Positions 1 through 7,043 of a DNA stretch of 13,433 bases are shown here, piece after piece (the first letter of the stretch is position 1; the number at the start of each line of letters is the position of its first letter). The DNA lies in the NCBI GenBank assembly GCA_031285815.1, contig JAITVM010000157.1:1-13433 (forward strand). The letters run 5' to 3'. The stretch comes from Clostridiales bacterium (GTDB lineage Bacteria > Bacillota > Clostridia > Lachnospirales > JAITVM01). A program made the position numbers and the translations under genes. The notes under the pieces are model-generated. The model was not told the DNA's origin and did not search any database. It was given only the letters and a program-made list of their open reading frames with translations.

Positions 1-47
1 ACCCCCCCCCCGCCATTAAACCCGCAGGATGAAATAATTAATGCCAT
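1..47 (-). CDS. Possible start of an unknown gene, cut by the window edge
   Basis: An ATG at 47-45 on the minus strand has an AGGA ribosome binding site at 59-56, 8 nt upstream. The frame stays open to the window edge and reads MALIISSCGFNGGGG. It lies 77 nt downstream of the ppk1 stop in the same direction. I see no hairpin-plus-T-run terminator in between, so it could be read through from the ppx-ppk1 unit. The glycine run is encoded by 10 consecutive G (plus-strand C at 2-11). I do not recognise the product, and only 15 codons are visible. It could be a real Gly-rich protein, a gene whose frame depends on tract length, or a chance start. Confidence 0.3.
   Translation of the reverse strand, partial: MALIISSCGFNGGGG
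2..11. repeat. Homopolymer C10/G10 tract
   Basis: Ten consecutive C on the plus strand lie inside the possible edge ORF, beginning at about its 12th codon. Tracts of this length are prone to slippage during replication and to sequencing error. Being one base from the window edge, the tract may also mark a hard-to-assemble spot. Confidence 0.9.
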
Positions 48-123
48 TATAAAAATCCTTTTTAATTTCACAGCACCACCGCATTCAATATTTTTTTAGT
101 TGCAAAATAACGGTAACAGTTTT

Positions 124-2226
124 TTATGTTTGCCCAGTCTGGTAAATAGGTGTAAAGACTTTTTCTTCTTTCCCAACCGCCTGCCTGTTATGCTGCACCA
201 TAGCCTTTTCAATAAATTCAACCTGGGACTGTATAAATTCTTTCCCCCTGCGGTCTATACGTATATAAGTGCCGTCTGCTTGCAGCGACCTTAACTTAAC
301 GGTGTCTGACAAAGTAATATTAAGTATATCCATAATTTTATTCTTTAGCGCCTTATCTTCTATATGAAATGAAATTTCCACACGCCTATTTAAATTCCTA
401 GGCATCCAGTCTGCAGATGACAACAAAACAAAAGGGTTTTTATTATTTGCAAAATAAAATATCCTACTATGTTCCAAGTACCTGTCAACTATACTAAATA
501 CCTCAATATTTTCGCTAATACCTTGTACCCCAGGCCGCAAACAGCAAATGCCGCGGACAATTAATTTTATTTTTACCCCGGCCTGGGACGCTAAATACAG
601 CTTCTTAATTATCCCTTTATCAACTAGCGAATTCATTTTAGCAATTATTAGCCCCTCGGCGCCTTCAATTTTATTGCGTATCTCGTTATCTATATAATCC
701 TCAAACTGTTTGCGCAAAGTTATCGGGGCGACAGCTATTTTTTTAAGCTTATAGTTAGTCGAATATCCCGTTAATAAATTAAAAAGGGTTGATATATCCT
801 GCCCAAATGTTTCTTTAGATGTAAAATAGCCTATGTCCGTATAAATTTTCGCTGTACTGTCATTATAATTCCCTGTCCCTAAATGGACATACCTCATAAT
901 CCTGCCGGACTCTTTCCTTACTACGAGGCAAGCTTTACAGTGGGTTTTTAAGCCAACCAGCCCATATACAACATGGCATCCAGCTTTTTCAAGCTTCCTA
1001 GCCCATACGATATTATTTTCTTCATCAAACCGGGCTTTTAATTCAACTAACACTGTGACCTGTTTCCCTTTTTCCGCAGCTTTTATCAGCGCTGAAACTA
1101 TTGGCGAATTACCAGAGACCCTGTATAAAGTTTGTTTAATCGCAAGCACCTTCTCGTCATTTGCTGCTGCGTTAACGAAATTTATCACACAATCAAAGGA
1201 TTCATATGGGTGGTGCACCAATATATCTTTTTCCCTTATAGCATCAAATATGCCTTTGCCCTCAAAATCAGATAGCGGTGCAGGTATATATAGTGGGTTT
1301 TTATATTCATCACAACCGCTTTGGTTTATAAATGAAAACCAAAGCGTATGGTCAAGCGGCCCTTGGATTTCATAAATATCTTCCGGGTCAAGCTCAAAAT
1401 TTTTTTTCAAATACGCTACCAGGTGCGGTGACATTTTCTTTTCTACTTCAAGCCTAACAGGGTACCCCCACTTCCTCCTTTTTATAGAATCTTCTATTTC
1501 CTTTAATAGGTCTTCAGAATCTTCTTCGTCAATATCTAGATACGAATTGCGCGTTACCCTGAAACAAAAAACGTTAAGTACATCGTGCCCTTCAAATAGT
1601 GCATTTATATATTTTTTTATTAGCGACTCCAGCAAAAAATATTCTTTCTTGCCCGGCTCCGGCCCAGCCAATTCAATAATCCTCGGGATTACAGTCGGCA
1701 CCTGCATAAGGGCTATTAAGTTCTCTTCTTCGCCCTTAAGCTCAATGATCAAATTAAGCGATTTATTATTTAGCAGTGGGAACGGCCGGCTCTGGTCAAT
1801 TGCCATTGGTGTTAATATCGGGAACACAGTTGAAAAAAAATAATCTTTTAATTGGCTTTTCTGCCCTTTCGATAACTCTTTATACTGCAAAAAATAAAAA
1901 CCCTGTTTTTCTAGCGCCGGCAATAGTGAGCGCGTTAAGCAATTGTTTTGCTTTACACACATTTCGTGTACCTTTGCACTAATGGCCATAAGCTGCGCTT
2001 TTGCTGACAGGCCTGTAGCATCTTTGCCAGAAAACTCCGCAACCACTTGGTCCATAAGCCCGCTTACCCTTACCATGAAAAATTCGTCTAAGTTATTTGA
2101 TGCAATCGCTAAAAACTTAAGCCGCTCAAATAATAAATTAGTTTTATCGTTCGCTTCCTCTAAAACACGGCCATTAAATTCAAGCCAGCTCAATTCACGG
2201 TTTATATAATACCTAGGATCATCCAA
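124..2226 (-). CDS. ppk1: Polyphosphate kinase 1
   Basis: This cytoplasmic or membrane-associated enzyme reversibly transfers the gamma-phosphate of ATP onto a growing inorganic polyphosphate chain, through a phosphohistidine. The protein is 700 aa; E. coli Ppk is 688. The N-terminal domain starts with the family signature INRELSWLEFN (residues 8-18). The two phospholipase-D-like catalytic domains follow: LYRVSGNSP (about 367-375), KARFDE (about 397-402), the KTHCK motif with His429 as the expected phosphorylated histidine, YVHLGTGNYN (446-455) and EHSRIF with His586 as the second conserved histidine. The start is TTG at 2226-2224; the nearby ATG is out of frame. The ribosome binding site, GAGGGTG, lies in the last codons of ppx, whose TAA ends one base before the start. 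The two genes are therefore almost certainly co-transcribed and translationally coupled. No key residue is missing. Confidence 0.97.
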   Translation of the reverse strand: MDDPRYYINRELSWLEFNGRVLEEANDKTNLLFERLKFLAIASNNLDEFFMVRVSGLMDQVVAEFSGKDATGLSAKAQLMAISAKVHEMCVKQNNCLTRSLLPALEKQGFYFLQYKELSKGQKSQLKDYFFSTVFPILTPMAIDQSRPFPLLNNKSLNLIIELKGEEENLIALMQVPTVIPRIIELAGPEPGKKEYFLLESLIKKYINALFEGHDVLNVFCFRVTRNSYLDIDEEDSEDLLKEIEDSIKRRKWGYPVRLEVEKKMSPHLVAYLKKNFELDPEDIYEIQGPLDHTLWFSFINQSGCDEYKNPLYIPAPLSDFEGKGIFDAIREKDILVHHPYESFDCVINFVNAAANDEKVLAIKQTLYRVSGNSPIVSALIKAAEKGKQVTVLVELKARFDEENNIVWARKLEKAGCHVVYGLVGLKTHCKACLVVRKESGRIMRYVHLGTGNYNDSTAKIYTDIGYFTSKETFGQDISTLFNLLTGYSTNYKLKKIAVAPITLRKQFEDYIDNEIRNKIEGAEGLIIAKMNSLVDKGIIKKLYLASQAGVKIKLIVRGICCLRPGVQGISENIEVFSIVDRYLEHSRIFYFANNKNPFVLLSSADWMPRNLNRRVEISFHIEDKALKNKIMDILNITLSDTVKLRSLQADGTYIRIDRRGKEFIQSQVEFIEKAMVQHNRQAVGKEEKVFTPIYQTGQT

Positions 2227-2227
2227 A

Positions 2228-3757
2228 TTAATTCACCCTCTTTAATCTGATTACAATTTTTAAGCCAAAAACCTCTTCAAAAAACTTCCCTTTTGTTTTA
2301 AGCGCCCATTGTTCCAGCTCAGTATTCCGGTTAGAATTTAAAGTAAAAACCAGTTCCCCGCCTTCAACTTTTACATCTATCTCTTTAAATTTCTGCCTGT
2401 GGGCACAGTCTAATGCGTCTGCCATACGCAAAATGGCCGCTAATTTTGCAACAAGCACTTTATCTTTTTGCCCAAGCCCCCTATAATTGTCATAAGTTTC
2501 TGCCGGGACAGCATTAGAGTGAAAAAACGAGATATTGGCTATAAGCTCCTTATCACGGTCTGATACGCCTAACATAGCCGATGCTTTTATAATATTATAA
2601 GAATGGGCATAATGCCCCTTTGATTCAATATAATGGCCAACATCATGCAAAACTGCTGCCAAGTTTAGGATAAGCTTCTCCCCTTTATAAAGGCCATGTA
2701 CTTTTTTCAGCCTATCAAAGATCATAAGTGCGTATTTCTCAACAAATTCATAATGCTTTATATTAGCGCTATATTTAGCTGCAATAGTTTTAGCGTAAGA
2801 AAGCGCATTTCTATTAATATCATCTGAAACTTTTTGAAAATCCCCATTAAAAAGTTTTTCAAAGCATATGCTGTCTGTCAAAAAAACAAGGGGCGCTATT
2901 ATCTCTTTAGCGTTTGTGAATTTGAATAAATTTTTGTATAGGCACAGTGCGGGTAATAAAATTTCAGCCCTATCCAAACTAATATTATATTCTGAACAAA
3001 TATTTTCAACAGTTTTATGTTTAACATTATCAAATAATTTAAGGAACCCTTCTTTTGGTATAACTAAAAAAGAATCCACAGCTTTTACGCCACACAAATC
3101 GCCTATTAGTGAAATCTCGCTGCCTGCGGCTATAAAATATGATATTTTGTGTTTTATCAAGTTTGAAAACGAATCCGTAAACGATTCAATATAATCGTCG
3201 ACTATCTTATAAAATTCCCGCGAATAATCTTGTATATCTTCAAAGACTTCAAAAACCCTTAATGCCCCTAGGTTAATATTTTGGGTAAAAATAATTTTTT
3301 CATTTTGTAAAATATTAAACCCTATATTAGCGGACCCTATATAAACAAGCATTGAAGATTGTTTGTATGCCTTGTCTAAAAGGTGGAGCATAATTTTATA
3401 TATATAAACTTTCTCTTGTGTATCGTCAAATACGTTAATCTCTACGCCAGTTTTTATTTTTATTTGGTCTAAAATATAATTGCGGTTAGTCGCTTCCCTT
3501 ATTGCCGTAGTAGCTATAACAGAATAATCTTCTACACCATATTCAGATAGGACCTGTAAAAAGTTATTTATTACCTCACAGGCCTGCACAACTTTTTCAA
3601 AATTTACCTTCCCCATATTAAATGTGTCCCTGCCCAAACTCAGGGGGTACCTCAAAGTCTCTATGAATTTCATTTTGCTGTTTTCGCGCTGGGCTATCCG
3701 TAGGTTTAACTCATTAGAACCGAGGTTTATTACACCAAATGTTTTTGGCTTGTTCAT
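2228..3757 (-). CDS. ppx: Ppx/GppA-family phosphatase with C-terminal HD domain (divergent exopolyphosphatase)
   Basis: Ppx/GppA enzymes remove terminal phosphate from polyphosphate or convert pppGpp to ppGpp, using an actin-like (ASKHA) fold. Here that fold covers about residues 1-300. Its first phosphate loop reads NLGSNE (11-16), where the family normally has DIGSNS. ATTAIREATN (82-91) is a good match to the conserved A-[TS]-x-A-x-R-[ED]-A segment. The second phosphate loop, normally DIGGGS, is YIGSAN (139-144). An HD-type domain follows at about 320-450, with His335, the HD pair His371-Asp372 (LHDVGHY) and Asp447. The length, 509 aa, is typical of Ppx forms with the extra HD domain. The start is ATG with AGGGGA 5 nt upstream. 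It sits directly upstream of ppk1, which supports a role in polyphosphate metabolism. The altered loops make ordinary exopolyphosphatase activity uncertain; it may be a sensor or a lineage-specific variant. Confidence 0.88.
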   Translation of the reverse strand: MNKPKTFGVINLGSNELNLRIAQRENSKMKFIETLRYPLSLGRDTFNMGKVNFEKVVQACEVINNFLQVLSEYGVEDYSVIATTAIREATNRNYILDQIKIKTGVEINVFDDTQEKVYIYKIMLHLLDKAYKQSSMLVYIGSANIGFNILQNEKIIFTQNINLGALRVFEVFEDIQDYSREFYKIVDDYIESFTDSFSNLIKHKISYFIAAGSEISLIGDLCGVKAVDSFLVIPKEGFLKLFDNVKHKTVENICSEYNISLDRAEILLPALCLYKNLFKFTNAKEIIAPLVFLTDSICFEKLFNGDFQKVSDDINRNALSYAKTIAAKYSANIKHYEFVEKYALMIFDRLKKVHGLYKGEKLILNLAAVLHDVGHYIESKGHYAHSYNIIKASAMLGVSDRDKELIANISFFHSNAVPAETYDNYRGLGQKDKVLVAKLAAILRMADALDCAHRQKFKEIDVKVEGGELVFTLNSNRNTELEQWALKTKGKFFEEVFGLKIVIRLKRVN

Positions 3758-3762
3758 AAAAA

Positions 3763-3886
3763 TCCCCTTTTACCTTATATACCAAATCCGGCCCGGCTTG
3801 GTGTTTTGTAACCAAAACCCCTATGCCAAACAGGTTTGCCCTAGTTGTATGTTAGCCAATAATTTAAGCACCGTGCTTATGTTTTA
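3763..3886 (-). promoter_or_regulatory. Leader of about 120 nt upstream of ppx, with inverted repeats
   Basis: If transcription starts near 3880, the ppx message has an untranslated leader of about 120 nt. The minus strand contains an imperfect 16-bp palindrome at 3825-3840 (GGCAAAC-CT-GTTTGGC, one mismatch) and a GC-rich stretch at about 3785-3802 (CCAAGCCGGGCCGGATTTGG) that can fold back on itself. There is no convincing small ORF. The AGGGCAAACC element recalls the start of c-di-GMP-I riboswitches, but the rest of that consensus is absent. I assign no riboswitch class. Confidence 0.3.
3865..3879. repeat. Perfect inverted repeat TAAGCAC-C-GTGCTTA
   Basis: There are two 7-bp arms around a single central base. 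The repeat sits immediately downstream of the candidate ppx -10 box, where transcription would begin. That position fits an operator. As RNA, the one-base gap would have to open to make a loop, so a protein-binding DNA site is more likely than a terminator. Confidence 0.5.
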
Positions 3887-3895
3887 ATTATATCA
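3887..3895 (-). promoter_or_regulatory. Candidate extended -10 promoter for ppx-ppk1
   Basis: The minus strand reads TGATATAAT, a perfect TATAAT (3892-3887) preceded by the TGn of an extended -10 element. No good TTGACA-like -35 box lies 16-18 bp upstream, which is tolerable for extended -10 promoters. It is the best candidate in the gap between the lipoprotein terminator and ppx. Confidence 0.45.
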
Positions 3896-3937
3896 ACAAT
3901 TCCAAATTAAAGCTATTTCTAATAATTATAGGTTTAC

Positions 3938-3967
3938 AAAAAGCACCCGGTTTGCCCAGGCGCTTTT
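3938..3967 (-). terminator. Rho-independent terminator of the lipoprotein gene
   Basis: The arms at 3940-3950 and 3956-3966 form an 11-bp stem with two G-U pairs and a 5-nt loop. On the minus strand a run of five T follows (3942-3938). It begins about 17 nt after the lipoprotein stop codon and separates that gene from ppx. Confidence 0.8.
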
Positions 3968-3983
3968 AAAGTATAAAAAATAT

Positions 3984-4790
3984 TTATTTATAAGTAGCTA
4001 ATGGTGTGCTAGTTATACTGCGGCTAGCTAAACCACTTCTTGAAGCAATTGGGTCCAAAACAGACCTGGCCCCGTTATTTCCCCTTACATAATCCATCTT
4101 AGTATTTATAGGGTTATAATCCCTTCCATAAACCCGTGCGTCAAAAGCATCGTTATCCCTGCCAACAATACCACTGCGCCCATTGCTGTTACTACTGGCG
4201 TTATTAAAGCGTACAGGCCTTTTAATAGTTTGGCTTGTTGTTTGGTTATTGTAAATAGGTTTATTTGTAGACAGCCTATTATCCGAACTATTAGAAGTTA
4301 TATTGATGCTTCTTTTCAACGGCTGGGTAGCATCCCTTGTAACCCTAGTTTTTTGCCCAGCATTATTATTTTGGATTGCAGTATTGGCACGGCTTACTTT
4401 GTTTTTTGATATTTGCCTATTAGCTGCCCCGGTTATGTTTTTATCTGTAATTGTTTTTTTTGTTTGGCTATTTTTAATATTACCTGAATATGTGCGGCCT
4501 ACACTGGGTGTATTGTACGTGTATCCGCCCCCTGTTGCTGTGCCACGGTTTAAACTTTTTGCCTTAACAGCTTCTGTTGGGTAAACCCGGCCCAAGGCCC
4601 TTGTATCTTTGCCATATATATCCCCACTGTTATTAGAAACCCTATAACCACGGCGTGTACTTGTTATACTGTTCCTAAAACGGTTGCCATTAGAATTATT
4701 GTAGTTGCCGTATGGCTGATAAGAAGACGTACAAGCAGTCAGCGTTAGCATTAAAGCTATGGCACCTGATATGATAACATTTCTTTTCAA
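3984..4790 (-). CDS. Hypothetical disordered, basic, Asn/Ser/Thr-rich lipoprotein
   Basis: The function is unknown and I recognise no family. The 268-aa product starts with MKRNVIISG, a hydrophobic stretch (about residues 5-17) and a lipobox L-T-A-C with the lipidation cysteine at residue 20. It should be exported and anchored to the outer face of the membrane. By hand count the mature part (249 aa) has about 40 Lys/Arg against 12 Asp/Glu and about 34 Asn, with many Ser, Thr and Gly and no other Cys. It looks intrinsically disordered. Two segments, about 58-71 (IYGKDTRALGRVYP) and 209-227 (around ARVYGRDYNP), share a loose Y-G-[KR]-D / A-R-V-Y pattern. The start is TTG at 4790-4788 with AGGGGG 8 nt upstream. 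The gene is monocistronic: it has its own terminator and malQ diverges from it. A role in binding cell-wall or other polyanions is only a guess from its charge. Confidence 0.75.
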   Translation of the reverse strand: MKRNVIISGAIALMLTLTACTSSYQPYGNYNNSNGNRFRNSITSTRRGYRVSNNSGDIYGKDTRALGRVYPTEAVKAKSLNRGTATGGGYTYNTPSVGRTYSGNIKNSQTKKTITDKNITGAANRQISKNKVSRANTAIQNNNAGQKTRVTRDATQPLKRSINITSNSSDNRLSTNKPIYNNQTTSQTIKRPVRFNNASSNSNGRSGIVGRDNDAFDARVYGRDYNPINTKMDYVRGNNGARSVLDPIASRSGLASRSITSTPLATYK

Positions 4791-4863
4791 TTAAATAACC
4801 CCCTAATTGTTAATATGGATTCAACCACTGTTGCCAATCCATCCCACAAAAATTTCAAATGGG

Positions 4864-4904
4864 GCAATAATTTTATTAAATATGAGTTTTAATAAAACCA
4901 TTGC
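4864..4904. repeat. 41-bp imperfect palindrome in the divergent intergenic region
   Basis: The inner arms TTTTATTAAA (4871-4880) and TTTAATAAAA (4888-4897) are perfect complements around a 7-nt centre. Outside them, after a two-base mismatch, GCAAT (4864-4868) pairs with ATTGC (4900-4904). It is about 75 bp from the lipoprotein start and about 125 bp upstream of the malQ -35 box. No T-run or gene end is associated with it, so it looks more like a protein-binding site or cruciform than a terminator. Confidence 0.6.
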
Positions 4905-5131
4905 GAATATATTATTTGCCTACCGCAAAAAATAATCCTATATTTAAAATGGTTTTAATTCTAATAATTACTATGGCGTTCTTGATATATTTGTTAACCA
5001 TTTAATTTTTAAACTGGGGTTATATTGTTGACGATTTATCCCAATAAAAATATAATATATTAAAACGTGGGTACACATAGTTTTTTTAAAACACTAAAGG
5101 GCCCCATTAAACTTTGTCGATAACCATTTAA
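4897..5131. repeat. Four copies of an ACCATT-containing motif around the malQ promoter
   Basis: TAAAACCATT occurs at 4893-4902. In inverted orientation the same motif forms part of TTAAAATGGTTTTAA at 4944-4958. The identical 11-mer TAACCATTTAA occurs at 4995-5005 and 5121-5131. The last two copies flank the malQ promoter (23 bp before the -35 box, and in the leader). In AT-rich DNA some repetition is expected by chance, so this is a weak operator candidate. Confidence 0.35.
5028..5056 (+). promoter_or_regulatory. Sigma-A-type promoter of malQ
   Basis: TTGACG (5028-5033) and a perfect TATAAT (5051-5056) are separated by exactly 17 bp. Transcription should start near 5063, giving an untranslated leader of about 115 nt before the malQ ATG. 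Within the leader GTGGG (5067-5071) can pair with CCCAC (5137-5141), but this is too short to claim a structured regulator. Confidence 0.8.
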
Positions 5132-5177
5132 GCTTGCCCACATATACGCAAATATAATTTCAAAGGTGGTAAATAAT

Positions 5178-6773
5178 ATGTTCGACAAAAGAGCGAGCGG
5201 GATTTTAGTCCATCCTACATCTTTTCCTAGTGAATACGGTATTGGCGACTTCGGCCCCTCTGCTTATGAATTTATTAATTTTTTAAGGGATTCAAACCAA
5301 AAAGTATGGCAAATACTTCCTTTAACCCCAACAAGTTCTGGCAACTCACCATACTCTTCCTTCTCTGCTTTTGCTGGCAACCCCTTATTGATTAGCCCAG
5401 ATATTTTAGTCAATAAAGGCCTTTTAAGTAAAAGCGATGTAAGCCACGAATATTTTAATGATAGGAAGGTCGAGTATGGCAAAGTTAATAAATTTAAATC
5501 TAAAATATTTAGGATAGCATTTAATAATTTCAAAAAAGCGGCTAACCCAGATTTTGAAAACTTTTGTTCTGAAAATAAATACTGGCTAGATAGTTATTGT
5601 TTGTTCATTTCTATAAAAGAATACTTTATCTCACAGAGGAAAATTTCCTTAGACCAAAACGATTTTCAAGCTTTTGAGTCAAAATTTAAAAACAAACTTA
5701 AACCGCAAGAAATTAGTTCTTATTACTATGGCGGCGCATGGATTAGCTGGCCAGGCAGCCTGCCAAAATGTGCCGCCGCATCTCTTGATATATACAGCGG
5801 TATTTTAAGCGAAGAAATTTATTACCACAAATTTTTGCAATACGAATTTTTTGGGCAATGGCAAAAACTAAAACTATATGCCAATAATAACGGGGTCCGG
5901 GTCATTGGTGACTTGCCGATATTTGTTGCATATGATAGCTGCGATGTATGGGCTAACAAAAATTTGTTTAAATTAGGGCCCGATGCCCTGCCTTTAAAAG
6001 TAGCCGGCGTCCCGCCTGACTATTTTTCTTCCACTGGCCAGCTCTGGGGCAACCCTGTCTATGATTGGGAAGCTAATAAAAAAGAAAGTTATAAATGGTG
6101 GCTACAAAGGGCTGCGCATAATTTCAAATTAGCAGATATTTTAAGGATAGACCATTTCCGTGGTTTTGACTCTTATTGGGAAGTACCTTTTGGAAATGAA
6201 ACAGCATTAGATGGTATGTGGGCAAAGGGCCCAAAACATGATTTTTTCAAAGCGTTAAAATCGGAACTTGGCGATAAGGAGATCATCGCTGAAGACCTAG
6301 GCCTATTGACGCCTGATGTTGAGAAATTGCGTTCTGACCTTGGGTTCCCCGGTATGAAAATTTTGCAGTTCGCATTTGGGTATGATAAACAAAACAGTTA
6401 TTTACCACATAATTTAAAAGAGGCGAACAGCGTTATTTATACAGGCACACATGACAATGACACAACAAGGGGCTGGTATAACACAGCAGACCCGGAGGCA
6501 AAGCACCATTACAGAAAATATTTGAATGTCAGCGGTGAAAATGTTTCTTGGGATTTTATCCGCATAGCATTTAACTCCATAGCAAATTTGGCCGTTATAC
6601 CTATCCAAGATATAATGTCTTTAGGGGAAGAAGATAGGATGAATACCCCAGGCGTGCCTTTTGGGAATTGGTGTTTCCGCTATACTAAAGAGATGCTTTA
6701 TGATAATTACGATTATTATGCACAAGGCTTAAAAGAGCTAAATGAATGTTTTAACCGTAATATTTTTGTATAG
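5178..6773 (+). CDS. malQ: 4-alpha-glucanotransferase (amylomaltase, GH77)
   Basis: MalQ moves alpha-1,4-glucan segments from one maltooligosaccharide to another, releasing glucose, in cytoplasmic maltodextrin or glycogen use. The 531-aa protein has the GH77 landmarks in order: ASGILVHPTSFPS (6-18), SPYSSFSAFAGNP (57-69), GDLPIFVAYDS (244-254), the nucleophile Asp325 in LRIDHFRGF, the acid/base Glu372 in IAEDLG and the third catalytic carboxylate Asp426 in THDND. All three are intact. Residues about 152-185 are somewhat longer than in the Thermus-type enzyme. The start is ATG at 5178 because AAAGGTGG (5162-5169) lies 8 nt upstream; an in-frame GTG at 5166 falls inside that site and is not the start. 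It has its own promoter and terminator and no other sugar gene beside it, so it acts as a stand-alone unit. Confidence 0.96.
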   Translation: MFDKRASGILVHPTSFPSEYGIGDFGPSAYEFINFLRDSNQKVWQILPLTPTSSGNSPYSSFSAFAGNPLLISPDILVNKGLLSKSDVSHEYFNDRKVEYGKVNKFKSKIFRIAFNNFKKAANPDFENFCSENKYWLDSYCLFISIKEYFISQRKISLDQNDFQAFESKFKNKLKPQEISSYYYGGAWISWPGSLPKCAAASLDIYSGILSEEIYYHKFLQYEFFGQWQKLKLYANNNGVRVIGDLPIFVAYDSCDVWANKNLFKLGPDALPLKVAGVPPDYFSSTGQLWGNPVYDWEANKKESYKWWLQRAAHNFKLADILRIDHFRGFDSYWEVPFGNETALDGMWAKGPKHDFFKALKSELGDKEIIAEDLGLLTPDVEKLRSDLGFPGMKILQFAFGYDKQNSYLPHNLKEANSVIYTGTHDNDTTRGWYNTADPEAKHHYRKYLNVSGENVSWDFIRIAFNSIANLAVIPIQDIMSLGEEDRMNTPGVPFGNWCFRYTKEMLYDNYDYYAQGLKELNECFNRNIFV

Positions 6774-6816
6774 TTAAAAGCCTAAATTAAGAAAAAAAAA
6801 TTATTATGCCAACTTT

Positions 6817-6845
6817 AAACCCTAGTACAGTGTGCTGGGGTTTTT
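6817..6845 (+). terminator. Rho-independent terminator of malQ
   Basis: AAACCCTAGTAC (6817-6828) pairs with GTGCTGGGGTTT (6832-6843) over 12 bp, including two G-U pairs, with a 3-nt loop. It runs into TTTTT (6841-6845). It begins 43 nt after the malQ stop. Confidence 0.88.
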
Positions 6846-7043
6846 CAGCCCCAAAACACAACTTGCCCCTTACAGGTTTAAAAGCATGTTTAGCCTTATT
6901 ACAAAATATAAAATTAAGCCATGTTCCCCTTTACTTTTTAACATAGTTTATATATTATAGTAATAATATATATTTAGTGGTTAATGCTTATTTTTCGACA
7001 AGTATAATAATTATTTTATACTTTGGCATGGGGGGATTATTAT

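Larger units (their letters stand above)
4805..5161. other. Gene-free divergent regulatory region between the lipoprotein gene and malQ
   Basis: No ORF with a plausible start lies in this stretch. It is very AT-rich and holds the malQ promoter (5028-5056), a 41-bp imperfect palindrome (4864-4904), a small perfect inverted repeat TTAAAA-TGG-TTTTAA (4944-4958) and four copies of an ACCATT-containing motif. It must also hold the lipoprotein promoter on the minus strand, but I could not pick out a convincing -35/-10 pair there. Confidence 0.7.

Noticed and set aside
1055..2209. Plus-strand ORFs of 64-108 codons inside ppk1
   Set aside because: They lie antisense to a full-length conserved gene, lack ribosome binding sites and have no family-like sequence.
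3825..3840. c-di-GMP-I riboswitch suggested by AGGGCAAACC upstream of ppx
   Set aside because: Only this short element matches. The conserved GGACGCAAAGC segment and the second stem are missing.
5166..5177. GTG at 5166 as the malQ start
   Set aside because: It lies inside the AAAGGTGG ribosome binding site; ATG at 5178 has the right spacing.
6806..6943. A 45-codon ORF (starting MPTLNPST) after malQ
   Set aside because: It has no ribosome binding site (A-rich upstream), overlaps the malQ terminator hairpin and has no recognisable content.
7023..7043. TTG at 7023 as the cyclase start
   Set aside because: The only good ribosome binding site (GGGGGGA, 7030-7036) lies after it and serves TTG at 7044.
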